Origin: Lentzea cavernae
GTDB lineage: Bacteria > Actinomycetota > Actinomycetes > Mycobacteriales > Pseudonocardiaceae
Direction: 5' to 3'
Length of the DNA: 64,000 nt
NCBI RefSeq assembly: GCF_014653695.1
Contig: NZ_BNAR01000011.1
Location: forward strand, 62,001 to 126,000
The position numbers and the translations under genes were made by a program. The notes below the pieces were generated by a model, which saw only the letters and a program-made list of their open reading frames with translations, was not told the DNA's origin and did no database searches. Below, piece by piece: positions 36,886-44,571 of the stretch; the first letter of the stretch is position 1, and each line of letters begins with the position of its first letter.

Positions 36886-37308
36886 TCAAGCCGCGACGAC
36901 TGCCTTGGGCGTCTCGCCGATCTTGCTCGTGAGCCGGTGCGTGAGCATGGGCTGCAGGCGCAGGTCGGACAGGTCGTCCGACAGCGTGGACGGCAGCACA
37001 CGGCCACCCTCCAGCTTCCCGCGCTCCGAGCGACCGTCCGGGACGGTGTCGGGAACCGTGTCCGGCGTCTGCTGGACGGCGCCGATGTCGGAGGCGACGT
37101 GGTGCAGCAGTTCGGACAGGGGCAGTTCCAAAGCATCACAAATGGCCGCGAGGAGCTCGCTGGACGCCTCTTTGCGGCCGCGCTCCACCTCGGACAGGTA
37201 CCCCAGGCTCACGCGGGCGGTCCGAGAGACCTCGCGCAGCGTGCGGCGTTGGTTGGTGCGGGCATGGCGAAGCCGATCACCGATCGCCTCGCGCAGCAGC
37301 ACTGTCAT
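36886..37308 (-). CDS. clgR: Clp protease gene regulator ClgR
   Basis: ClgR is a Cro/CI-type activator of clp protease and psp genes. The protein is 140 residues. An XRE helix-turn-helix runs from [20 protein letters not shown] through [18 protein letters not shown] in the first 65 residues. The C-terminus ends VVAA, like the C-terminal degron that targets ClgR to ClpP-dependent proteolysis. AAGGAGG precedes the ATG at 7 bases. It is followed by pspA-pspM and preceded by cinA, pgsA and rimO as in M. tuberculosis. Confidence 0.93.
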   Translation of the reverse strand: MTVLLREAIGDRLRHARTNQRRTLREVSRTARVSLGYLSEVERGRKEASSELLAAICDALELPLSELLHHVASDIGAVQQTPDTVPDTVPDGRSERGKLEGGRVLPSTLSDDLSDLRLQPMLTHRLTSKIGETPKAVVAA

Positions 37309-37413
37309 CGCGCGCCTCCTTCCGGCCGGCCGTGTCCCTACGTTACCGATCGACACCGACAACGGGCACTGACTTCCGAACACGTCCGCCAAGGGCGAAC
37401 GAACGCGGAGTCA

Positions 37414-37890
37414 TCATTTGTTCCCGGCGTCGGCGACCAGCAGCTTCTCCGAGAGCAGGACCAGGGCTTTTTCCACAGCACCCGAACGGACAGCTCCGCG
37501 GTCACCACTCAGAGTGATTGTCCGCACTGTGGACACTCCAGGCCCGCTCAAGCCGATGTGGACCGTTCCCGGAGCGACACCGTCCTGCGGATCGGGTCCG
37601 GCGACCCCGGTGAGCCCGATCCCCCAGTCCGCTCCGCACCGCTTGCGGGCGCCTTCGGCCAGTTGGATCGCGACGTCCGGGTGCACGGCACCGTGCTCGT
37701 CGAGCAGCTGCTGGTCCACGCCCGCGAGCTCGTGCTTGAGCTCCGTGGCGTAGACGATCAACCCACCGCGGACCACGGCACTCGCCCCCGGTGTGTCGAC
37801 GATCGTCGCGCACAGCAGACCCGCGGTGAGCGACTCGGCCGTGGCGACGGTCTGGTTCCTCGCTTTGAGCAGCTCGACGACGCCTGTCAC
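37414..37890 (-). CDS. CinA-family nicotinamide-nucleotide amidohydrolase (PncC-like)
   Basis: The protein is 158 residues and is the C-terminal CinA domain alone. It deamidates nicotinamide mononucleotide in NAD recycling. Family motifs are TVATAESLTAGLLCATIVD, GGLIVYATELKHELAGV and GIGLTGVAGPDPQDGVAPGT. The GTG start overlaps the pgsA stop (GTGA). No N-terminal MoaB-like domain is present, so the competence-type full CinA is not implied. Confidence 0.92.
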   Translation of the reverse strand: MTGVVELLKARNQTVATAESLTAGLLCATIVDTPGASAVVRGGLIVYATELKHELAGVDQQLLDEHGAVHPDVAIQLAEGARKRCGADWGIGLTGVAGPDPQDGVAPGTVHIGLSGPGVSTVRTITLSGDRGAVRSGAVEKALVLLSEKLLVADAGNK

Positions 37891-38465
37891 AGCACAGCCC
37901 TGCCTGCTCTCGCCTTCATCCTGAACGCGTGGATCACGTAGTCGATTCCCGTGACGACGGTGAGCACGAGCGCGACGACCATGATCGCCCACGCGACGAG
38001 CTGCAGCACGTCGTTCGGCGGGAGCACGAACAGCCCGATCGCGATGACCTGGGCCAGCGTCTTGGCCTTGCCGCCGCGGCTGGCGGGGATGACGCCGTAG
38101 CGGATCACCCAGAACCGCAGCAGCGTGATGCCGATCTCGCGGACGGCGATGGTGATCGTGATCCACCACGGCAGCACGTCGAGGATGCTCAGGCCCACCA
38201 GCGCGGACCCGGTCAGCGCCTTGTCCGCGATCGGGTCGGCGATCTTGCCGAAGTCGGTGATGAGCCCGTGCTTGCGCGCGAGCGTGCCGTCGATGTGGTC
38301 GGTGAAGCTCGCGACGGCGAAGACCCCGAACGCGATGAGGCGCCACGTGGTGTCGAAGCCGCCCGCTTCGAAGAGGGAGAACAGGAAGACCGGAACGAGC
38401 GCCAGCCGCGCCATCGTGAGGATGTTCGCGACGTTGAGCAGCGGGACCTTCCGGGCCTCCGTCAT
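37887..38465 (-). CDS. pgsA: CDP-diacylglycerol--glycerol-3-phosphate 3-phosphatidyltransferase
   Basis: This membrane enzyme makes phosphatidylglycerol phosphate or a related phospholipid. The protein is 192 residues with six membrane helices and the full CDP-alcohol phosphatidyltransferase motif [12 protein letters not shown] followed by [11 protein letters not shown]. The ATG overlaps the rimO stop (ATGA). The gene corresponds in position to pgsA3 (Rv2746c) of M. tuberculosis, so the acceptor may differ from glycerol phosphate. Confidence 0.92.
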   Translation of the reverse strand: MTEARKVPLLNVANILTMARLALVPVFLFSLFEAGGFDTTWRLIAFGVFAVASFTDHIDGTLARKHGLITDFGKIADPIADKALTGSALVGLSILDVLPWWITITIAVREIGITLLRFWVIRYGVIPASRGGKAKTLAQVIAIGLFVLPPNDVLQLVAWAIMVVALVLTVVTGIDYVIHAFRMKARAGRAVL

Positions 38466-39865
38466 GTCGGGAGTACCTCGACGATCAGGTCCACGCCCTC
38501 GGAGTCGACCACGCGGCAGCGCACGAACTCGCCGCGCTTGAGACCTTCCGCCTCGAGGACGATGCACTCGCCGTCGACCTCGGGAGCCTGGTGCTCAGCG
38601 CGACCGACGCAGTCGTTCTCGTCGTCCTCCTCGGTCTCGATCAGCACGACGACCTCGGTGCCGACGCGGTCCTCCGCGCGCTGGCTGGTGAGCTCCTCGA
38701 CGAGGTTGCCGATCCGCTGCACCCGCTCCGCGATGGTGTCCGCGTCGAGCTTGCCGTCGAGCTCCTCGGCCTCGGTGCCGTCCTCGTCGGAGTACCCGAA
38801 GATGCCGACGGCGTCGAGCCGCGCCTCGTTCAGGAACCGCTCGAGCTCCTGCACGTCCTCTTCGGTCTCGCCGGGGAAACCGACGATGAAGTTGCTGCGG
38901 ATGCCGGCCTCGGGCGCGTGCTCGCGGATCTGCCACACGAGCTTGAGGAAGCTGTCCGTGTCGCCGAACCGGCGCATGCGCCGCAGCACGTTCTCGCTGG
39001 AGTGCTGGAACGACATGTCGAAGTAGTTCGCGACCTTGTCGGTCTTCGCGATGGCGGCCACGAGACTCGGCTTGGTCTCCGCCGGCTGCAGGTAGCTCAC
39101 GCGCACCCGCTCGACGCCCGGGATGCTCGCCAGGCGCGGCAGCAGCTGCTCGAGCGCCCCCTGCTCACGCGGCAGGTCCTTGCCGTAGCTCGTCGAGTTC
39201 TCGCTGACGAGGAACAGCTCCTTGACGCCGTTCTCGGCGAGCCACATGGCCTCGGACACGATCTCGTCCGGGTGCCGCGACACGAACGCGCCGCGGAAGC
39301 TCGGAATGGCGCAGAAGCTGCACCGCCGGTCACAGCCGGACGCGATCTTCAGCGGCGCGACGGGCGCGTCGTCGAGGCGCTTGCGCGGCGTCTTCGTCGG
39401 CCCCCAGCCGTGGCCGGGGACCTGGACGGCTTGAGCGGCTTCCTGCCGCTTGACCGGCGTGATGGGCAGCAGCGTCCGCCGGTCCACCGGCACGTGCGAC
39501 TCGACGGGCTTGCCGTGCAGCACGTCCTGCAGCCGCTCGGCCAGGTCGTTGTACTGGTCGAACCCGAGGACCGCGGCCGCCTCCGGAAGGCTGTCCGCGA
39601 GCTCCTTGCCGTACCGCTCCGCCATGCACCCGACCGCGACGACCTTGGCGCCGGTGTCGGACGCGGCGAGCAGCGTGTCGACCGAGTCCTTCTTCGCCTG
39701 CTCGACGAAGCCGCACGTGTTGACGACGACGACGTCAGCGCCCTCGTCCACCAGCTCCCAGCCGCCCTCGCCGAGGCGTCCGGCGAGCTCTTCGGAGTCG
39801 ACCTCGTTGCGGGCGCAGCCCAGGGTCAGCAGCGACACGCGTCGCGGAGTGGTGGGAGAAGACAC
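38462..39865 (-). CDS. rimO: ribosomal protein S12 methylthiotransferase RimO
   Basis: RimO is a radical SAM enzyme that methylthiolates Asp88 of ribosomal protein S12. The protein is 467 residues. An N-terminal MTTase domain has cluster cysteines in [25 protein letters not shown] and VGCMAERYG. The radical SAM motif CDRRCSFC lies near residue 188, and a C-terminal TRAM domain ends the protein. It heads the rimO-pgsA-cinA coupled block. Confidence 0.95.
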   Translation of the reverse strand: MSSPTTPRRVSLLTLGCARNEVDSEELAGRLGEGGWELVDEGADVVVVNTCGFVEQAKKDSVDTLLAASDTGAKVVAVGCMAERYGKELADSLPEAAAVLGFDQYNDLAERLQDVLHGKPVESHVPVDRRTLLPITPVKRQEAAQAVQVPGHGWGPTKTPRKRLDDAPVAPLKIASGCDRRCSFCAIPSFRGAFVSRHPDEIVSEAMWLAENGVKELFLVSENSTSYGKDLPREQGALEQLLPRLASIPGVERVRVSYLQPAETKPSLVAAIAKTDKVANYFDMSFQHSSENVLRRMRRFGDTDSFLKLVWQIREHAPEAGIRSNFIVGFPGETEEDVQELERFLNEARLDAVGIFGYSDEDGTEAEELDGKLDADTIAERVQRIGNLVEELTSQRAEDRVGTEVVVLIETEEDDENDCVGRAEHQAPEVDGECIVLEAEGLKRGEFVRCRVVDSEGVDLIVEVLPT

Positions 39866-39872
39866 GGCGCTC

Positions 39873-39878
39873 AGAGTA
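39873..39878 (-). promoter_or_regulatory. putative -10 box for a leaderless rimO transcript
   Basis: TACTCT on the coding strand ends 7 bases before the rimO GTG. No ribosome site is seen. Confidence 0.45.
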
Positions 39879-39904
39879 ACCGCCCCAGGTCCGATGCCTT
39901 GAAC

Positions 39905-40459
39905 TCAGTGCTTCCGAACGACCTCGACGAGCTTCCACATGTCGGTCGAAGGGTTGCCCGAACTCAACGCCTTGGCACGCTCGACCGCCTTGTCGACCCG
40001 CTCCACGAGCAACGTGAAGTCGAGTGTCCCTTTCGCGTAGCCAGGCAGGTGCCTGCGCAGCTTCTCGGCAGCCGCTTTCGGACTGGAGAGGCCGGCAGCG
40101 CAGTCCGCGAAGTGGAGGATGAGCCACACCTCGAAACACGGGTTCGACACGGCCAGGGAGATGCCCGTCGACTCGGCCTCGGCGATGGCCTCGTGGATGT
40201 CGAACTCGTCGACGTCGACCACACACCAGTACTAGTCGAACCCACCGCGATCATTCTCCCTGAGCTTCGCCGCGTGCCTGACCAACTGCGCAGGTGAACC
40301 GACCTTCACAACCGATTTCAAGGTGACCGGCTTCGACAGCCGTTTCAACCCGTTCAGATAAGCCTGCTCAGTCTGCCCGCAGCACACCACGAGTACGCGG
40401 CTAGCTGAGACTCTTGACGGTGTGCGGCGACGATGCGAAGAGTTCTCACGCCGCGTCAT
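39905..40459 (-). pseudogene. rloB-like gene interrupted by an in-frame TAG
   Basis: Two segments in one reading frame form a single RloB-type protein: an N-terminal part starting MTRRENSSHRRR with VLVVCCGQTEQAYLNGL, and a C-terminal part YWCVVDVDEFDIHEAIAEAE followed by SNPCFEVWLILHF. A single TAG codon at 40231-40229 separates GGFD from YWCVV. RloB proteins pair with an AAA ATPase in AbiL-type abortive infection loci. Family members usually have Glu after the first Cys of the CEG motif; this one reads CCG. Both changes suggest decay. It overlaps the rloA-like stop by 14 bases. Alternatives are amber readthrough or a sequencing error. Confidence 0.75.
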
Positions 40460-41729
40460 CGGCGCCTCGTAGAACCGCGGACACGAATGCGTCCGCTTCC
40501 ACGTCAGGTACAGCGCCGTAGCTTCCGCCGAGATAACGCCGTTCCAGATTCTCTCCCTCTTTACGTGGCTTGAAGTCCGTCAGCGAGTACAGGTCAGATG
40601 CGCCCTCGGGGGTCTTGTCCACGAACCACACGTCTTCACGGGTGAGAACCTCGTTGCCCAGAACCGGGCTCAGCAGGCTCGCATCGTGAGTGGTGAACAG
40701 AAGTTGCGCACCGCCCGTATTCACCTCCGCACTGCGGAACAGCCCTACCAGGGCAGCGGTGAGCCGGGGATGCAAGCTCGCGTCGATCTCATCGACGGCC
40801 AGCGTGCCGCCGTCACGGAGCATGAGCAGGACCGTAGGCAGCAACATCAGCCACGACTGAGTCCCCGCTGACTCCTCCTCGATGTCGAACGGTCTGTTCA
40901 GCGAGCCGTGGGTGAGCTGGACGCGCTCCTGTCGCTGAAGAAAGTGGCGCAGGAGTTCCCGGACTTGTTCCTCCGGTGGCCCGGATTTCAACACGCGAGA
41001 CAGCTCCAAGACCTCGTCGTCATCTGGCTCTCGTGCTTCGTCGTACCGAATACCGGTAATGCCGAGGTCGGCAACTCTCAGCAAGCTCACGAGCTGCTCG
41101 GTCGACCGGGCGTTGGCGCGGAGAAAACGCGTGATCATGCTGTGGTCGAAGTCAGCACGCACCTCGGCGCGGAAGACCAACTTGTGGGCGAACCACTGTT
41201 GAACCGGCAGCACAGCTGATAGCCCCGACTGCGCACCGAGGCTGAGGAACAAGGAGTTCGGGCGAAGAAGGCCCCTGAGCGCTTCGCCGACGGCCGTGCC
41301 CTCGGCCACCGTCGTACCGAACTTGATCTCGCTTCCGACCCTTTCGAACAGGACTCGCTTCCGTTTCTCCGGGTAGCTGTACAGCCACTCCTCCCGGACC
41401 CACTGGTCGTCTACTTCGAACCCATAGGTGTATCGGACACCTGACTCGATCAGCTCGACCACGTACACGGACGGCCGACCGGACGAGTCGTCGAGCTTGA
41501 ACGGTTGTCTCGGCACACCGCCGTCGTGTGTCCAGACCGCGAACGAGTCCCGGACAGCGTTGGCCATGAACCGCAGGCCGTCGAGAAGGTTCGACTTTCC
41601 CGAGGCGTTCGCCCCGTAGATCGCCGCCACCGGTAGGACGTCCCGGTCCTTCGAGTAGGCGGGCATGAGCAACAACTCGTGCTCGTCGCGGAACGAACGA
41701 TGATTCCCCAGCCGGAAGCTTCTGAGCAT
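40446..41729 (-). CDS. AAA15-family ATPase (RloA/AbiLi-like)
   Basis: The protein is 427 residues. It has an ABC/SMC-type ATPase core: a first strand RSFRLGNHRSFRDEHEL, Walker A IYGANASGKSNLLDGL near residue 40, a signature-like region EEESAGTQSWLMLLPT, Walker B GTLAVDEIDASLHPRL and the switch TTHDASLLSP. It pairs with the rloB-like gene immediately downstream, an arrangement known from AbiL-type phage defence. I chose the ATG at 41729 because AGGAGG lies 8 bases upstream; a GTG three codons earlier lacks this. The partner is apparently broken, so the ATPase may be without its effector. Confidence 0.85.
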   Translation of the reverse strand: MLRSFRLGNHRSFRDEHELLLMPAYSKDRDVLPVAAIYGANASGKSNLLDGLRFMANAVRDSFAVWTHDGGVPRQPFKLDDSSGRPSVYVVELIESGVRYTYGFEVDDQWVREEWLYSYPEKRKRVLFERVGSEIKFGTTVAEGTAVGEALRGLLRPNSLFLSLGAQSGLSAVLPVQQWFAHKLVFRAEVRADFDHSMITRFLRANARSTEQLVSLLRVADLGITGIRYDEAREPDDDEVLELSRVLKSGPPEEQVRELLRHFLQRQERVQLTHGSLNRPFDIEEESAGTQSWLMLLPTVLLMLRDGGTLAVDEIDASLHPRLTAALVGLFRSAEVNTGGAQLLFTTHDASLLSPVLGNEVLTREDVWFVDKTPEGASDLYSLTDFKPRKEGENLERRYLGGSYGAVPDVEADAFVSAVLRGADDAA

Positions 41730-41872
41730 CAGATCCACCTCCTCGAAGAGTTACAGAGCATCCTGTGCAAGTAAACCGCACCAGAGTGCTCGTAGGTTCC
41801 TCCGATCACCATCCCGACAGGAAGTGCACCGGCAAGCGACCATCCCGGAGGCGCGGCCCATACTTGACGGTT

Positions 41873-42373
41873 GTGACCAGTGGGGTAGTCGTGCGGCGCG
41901 CCCGCACCAGCGACGTGCGCGCCATGAAGGCGTTGATCGACGGGTACGCGGGCAAGGTCCTGCTGGCCAAACCCCTGGTCACGCTGTACGAGGCGGTCCA
42001 GGAGTTCTGGGTGGCCGAGGAGGACGGCGAGCTGCTCGGCTGCGGGGCCCTGCACGTGATGTGGGAGGACCTGGCCGAGATCCGCAGCGTCGCGGTCTCC
42101 CCGCTGGCGCTGGGCAAGGGCGTGGGGCACCGGATCGTGGCGCAGCTCATCGCGACGGCCAAGGAGCTGCAGCTCGGGCGCATCTTCTGCCTGACGTTCG
42201 AGACCGCGTTCTTCAAGAAGCACGGCTTCATCGAGATCGAGGGCACGCCGGTGAGCCCCGAGGTCTACGAGGAGATCATGCGCTCGGTCGACGAGGGTGT
42301 CGCCGAGTTCCTCGACCTGAGCTACGTGAAGCCGAACACGCTCGGCAACAGCCGGATGCTCCTGGAGTTGTAA
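41873..42373 (+). CDS. argA: amino-acid N-acetyltransferase (stand-alone GNAT ArgA)
   Basis: This enzyme acetylates glutamate, the first step of arginine synthesis. The protein is 166 residues from the GTG at 41873 and matches M. tuberculosis Rv2747 closely in layout: VVRRARTSDVRAMKALIDGY, YEAVQEFWVAEEDGELLGCG, the acetyl-CoA loop AVSPLALGKGVGHRIV, FETAFFKKHGFIEIEGTPV, and LSYVKPNTLGNSRML. Its position between the clgR-pgsA-rimO block and ftsK is also that of Rv2747, with the rloAB pair and the RiPP cluster inserted on either side. Confidence 0.93.
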   Translation: MTSGVVVRRARTSDVRAMKALIDGYAGKVLLAKPLVTLYEAVQEFWVAEEDGELLGCGALHVMWEDLAEIRSVAVSPLALGKGVGHRIVAQLIATAKELQLGRIFCLTFETAFFKKHGFIEIEGTPVSPEVYEEIMRSVDEGVAEFLDLSYVKPNTLGNSRMLLEL

Positions 42374-42397
42374 CTCTTCGAGTAATCACTCGAAGAG
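42374..42397. repeat. perfect 10-bp inverted repeat between argA and the RiPP regulator
   Basis: CTCTTCGAGT and ACTCGAAGAG flank AATC, starting one base after the argA TAA. It could be the argA terminator, or an operator just upstream of the merR-type promoter at 42400. A less GC-rich stem than the other terminators here favours a protein-binding site, but both are possible. Confidence 0.85.
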
Positions 42398-42399
42398 TC

Positions 42400-42429
42400 T
42401 TGACTCACAGAACGCGGACGCGCCAGGAT
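42400..42429 (+). promoter_or_regulatory. putative promoter of the RiPP cluster
   Basis: TTGACT (42400-42405) and CAGGAT (42424-42429) are 18 bases apart; the -10-like box ends 7 bases before the GTG of the MerR gene, so the mRNA may be leaderless. Long spacers are typical of MerR-controlled promoters. The 10-bp inverted repeat lies immediately upstream of the -35. Confidence 0.4.
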
Positions 42430-42436
42430 CTCCCCT

Positions 42437-43288
42437 GTGCCCGAATCGCTCACCGTCGACGAGCTCGCTGCCCGGATCGGCCTGCCCAGCAGCACCATTC
42501 GCATGTACCAGACGAAGGGTGTGCTGCACGCGCCGAGACGGCAGGGGCGCGTGGCGTACTACGACGCCTCGCACGTCGAGCGGTTGACGTTGGTGCAGCG
42601 GTTGCAGCAGCGGGGGTTCTCGCTGCCGGCGATCGCTGAGCTGATCTCGGCACGGGAGAAGGGCGAGTCGGTCGCCGCGGTGCTCGGCATGGGCGAGACC
42701 GAGGGGCCCGACGACTGGGTTCGGATCAAGGTGCGCGACATCCGGCACCTCGTTCCGATGGGAGACGTCCAACCGCGACTCCTCCTCCGGGCCATGCGGT
42801 TGGGCTTGGTGCGGTGGAAGTACGGCTGGCCGCACGCGCGTCGCTGGGCACTCGAGGCGGGCGGCAGGCTCGCCGGTCTCCGGGTGCCCAGCGATGACGT
42901 CATGGACAGCTTCACGCGCCTGCGCACGGCGACCGACGCGGTGGCGGCGGACTTCGTGCGGTTGTTCGAGCGGCAGTTCTGGCCGGAGCTCGCGCGCAAG
43001 GCCGGCGACGAGAACCAGCTGGAGAACGTGCGGGCGTTGCTGGTCGAGCTGACGTACACCGCGGAGACCGCGGTGGTGGGGACGCTGCGGGAGTCGATCC
43101 GGGACGCGGCCGAGGAGTTCGCGTCACGGCACGGGCTGCTGCCCAGTGACGACTACCAGCCCGCGTGGGCCGAGCAGCCGTTGCCGCCGATCGCCGAGAA
43201 CATCCTGGATCCGGCGGGAGATCTGCCGAGCGAGCAGGAGATCGAGAACTTCCTGAAACGGGGGGACGAGGATGAGCCTGGTCGCTGA
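42437..43288 (+). CDS. MerR-family transcriptional regulator of the RiPP cluster
   Basis: The protein is 283 residues with an N-terminal MerR winged helix: LTVDELAARIGLPSSTIRMY, TKGVLHAPRRQGRVAYYD and a coiled dimerisation helix (RLTLVQRLQQRGFSLPAIAE). The remaining 190 residues form a helical effector domain with no recognised ligand site; there is no CxC metal motif. Its last 17 bases overlap the SagC-like gene, so it is part of the biosynthetic operon and probably its local regulator. Confidence 0.85.
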   Translation: MPESLTVDELAARIGLPSSTIRMYQTKGVLHAPRRQGRVAYYDASHVERLTLVQRLQQRGFSLPAIAELISAREKGESVAAVLGMGETEGPDDWVRIKVRDIRHLVPMGDVQPRLLLRAMRLGLVRWKYGWPHARRWALEAGGRLAGLRVPSDDVMDSFTRLRTATDAVAADFVRLFERQFWPELARKAGDENQLENVRALLVELTYTAETAVVGTLRESIRDAAEEFASRHGLLPSDDYQPAWAEQPLPPIAENILDPAGDLPSEQEIENFLKRGDEDEPGR

Positions 43289-44066
43289 TCCCGCCTGGCA
43301 CGCCCAGGTCCGGGACGAAGGCCTCGTCGTCTACGCGGGCGCGGATCTCGCGTACCTGATCCCGGACCTGCCCAGGGCGGTGGCCGTGGCGCTGGCCGGC
43401 CTGTTCGAGCCAGTTTTGAGGGGAGTGGCTCGCACGGTCGACGAGAGCCGGTTGGGGGAACCGGTTCGTCAGCACCTGGCCCAGCTGAGGACCCTGGGCG
43501 CTCTCCGCCCGGCCGGGTTGCCGAACGACGACGCGCGGAAGCCGGTGGGGGTCGGCACGCGCGTCGTCGGGGAGGCGCCCGCCGGGCTGGTAGAGCGGTT
43601 GCCGCACAACGAGAATCCGGATCTCCTTCTCGTCGTGCGGACCACCGGCACGTTGCTCGACCTGGTCGAGGTGGCGCGCGAGACGAAGGTCCCGCACCTG
43701 TTGCTGGACCTCGCGTACCACCACACCGCCGCCGTCGGGCCCTTCGTGGTGCCCGGTGCCGGCGCGTGCCTGGCGTGCCTCGCGGTGCGGGCGGGGCGGC
43801 GGTGGGGGGATCCGCCGCCTCCCCCGCTTCCGGCGGCGATGACGCACGACTTCCCGATCTCCCTTGCCCTGCAAGCGGTCCAGAACATCCGCGGCGGTTC
43901 GCTGGCGTTGCTCGACACGGTCGTCACCGTCGACCTCGACGAGTTCACGACGACGCGCGAGAGCGTTCTTCCCGCCGCCGGCTGCGAGATCTGCCCGACG
44001 GTCGAGTTCGGGCGCGTGTCACTTCCTTGGGGGAACCATGAACGCAACGGCAGTCCGGTTACCTGA
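43272..44066 (+). CDS. TOMM precursor leader-binding protein (ThiF/SagC-like, ocin-ThiF)
   Basis: This is the E1-like partner that binds the precursor leader and presents it to the YcaO enzyme. The protein is 264 residues. It has a wHTH-like N-terminal region (AYLIPDLPRAVAVALAGL), a degenerate Rossmann core (NPDLLLVVRTTGTLLDLVEV), and a zinc tetrad: C166 and C169 in CLACLA and C238 and C241 in CEICPT. It is short for the family and lacks an ATP site, as expected for the non-catalytic partner. Its end overlaps the precursor start by 29 bases. Confidence 0.82.
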   Translation: MSLVADPAWHAQVRDEGLVVYAGADLAYLIPDLPRAVAVALAGLFEPVLRGVARTVDESRLGEPVRQHLAQLRTLGALRPAGLPNDDARKPVGVGTRVVGEAPAGLVERLPHNENPDLLLVVRTTGTLLDLVEVARETKVPHLLLDLAYHHTAAVGPFVVPGAGACLACLAVRAGRRWGDPPPPPLPAAMTHDFPISLALQAVQNIRGGSLALLDTVVTVDLDEFTTTRESVLPAAGCEICPTVEFGRVSLPWGNHERNGSPVT

Positions 44067-44571
44067 CCAGTTCTCACCCGGTGCGGCCGCCGCGAACGCC
44101 GCGACGCCCACCTGTTGCTGTTGTTGTTGCTGCTGCGCGGTTTCCTCGGTCGGTGCGGCCGTGCACATCCCCGCAGCGCTGCACGAGGACACCAAAGCCC
44201 TCCCGCGACCGCGCAGCGCGCTCATCCTGCCCTCCGCGATCCTCCCGCTGCTCGTCCTCACCTTGCCGTTCGCCACCATGGGCGCGGTCTTCGACCTGCA
44301 CTGGGGCTGGTGGGCAGGCACCGGCGCAGCGGCGCTGGCGTGGGCCGTCGCCGCGGGATTCCTGGCCCGGTCGCCGAAACCGTGGATGAGCCTGGTCAGA
44401 CTGCTCGGCTGGATGCTGCTGTGGTGCGTCGAGCCGTTCATCGCACTGCCACTGCTGGCGGTGGCGGGCGAGGGCGGCGAGGAAGTGGCGGCGATCGCCG
44501 GCGTCCTGTACCTCGGCGGGGCGCTGTGGTTCGGCATCTGGCTCTTCCGCCGCTACCGGAGGACACCGTGA
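44038..44571 (+). CDS. putative RiPP precursor: eight-cysteine core fused to a four-helix membrane domain
   Basis: The protein is 177 residues. Residues 1-25 look like a leader (VRLPDQFSPGAAAANAATPT). Cys26-Cys33 are eight consecutive cysteines, followed by AVSSVGAAVH. From residue 61 four hydrophobic helices follow (about 61-85, 90-110, 118-143 and 150-172), ending in RRYRR. It sits between the leader-binding protein and the YcaO enzyme, with overlaps on both sides, so it is the likely substrate. Known streptolysin-type precursors are about 50 residues with no membrane domain; the fusion is unusual. An alternative is a membrane protein with a cysteine-rich metal or redox site. Confidence 0.75.
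   Translation: MNATAVRLPDQFSPGAAAANAATPTCCCCCCCCAVSSVGAAVHIPAALHEDTKALPRPRSALILPSAILPLLVLTLPFATMGAVFDLHWGWWAGTGAAALAWAVAAGFLARSPKPWMSLVRLLGWMLLWCVEPFIALPLLAVAGEGGEEVAAIAGVLYLGGALWFGIWLFRRYRRTP
44113..44136 (+). other. polycysteine tract (Cys26-Cys33)
   Basis: Eight consecutive Cys codons mix TGT (four) and TGC (four), although third-position C dominates the surrounding genes. The mix avoids a pure trinucleotide run. A threonine precedes and Ala-Val-Ser-Ser follows, adding further residues that could be cyclised. Confidence 0.95.

Noticed and set aside
36570-37139. A 189-residue minus-strand frame between pspA and clgR
   Set aside because: It overlaps clgR out of frame, is Arg/Thr/Pro-rich, and shows no ribosome site.
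40229-40231. TAG in rloB as selenocysteine or pyrrolysine codon
   Set aside because: TAG is not a selenocysteine codon, and pyrrolysine use is confined to other lineages and enzymes. A nonsense mutation is simpler.
38591-40297. 568-residue plus-strand frame opposite rimO
   Set aside because: Low-complexity Arg/Val/Leu sequence antisense to a certain gene.
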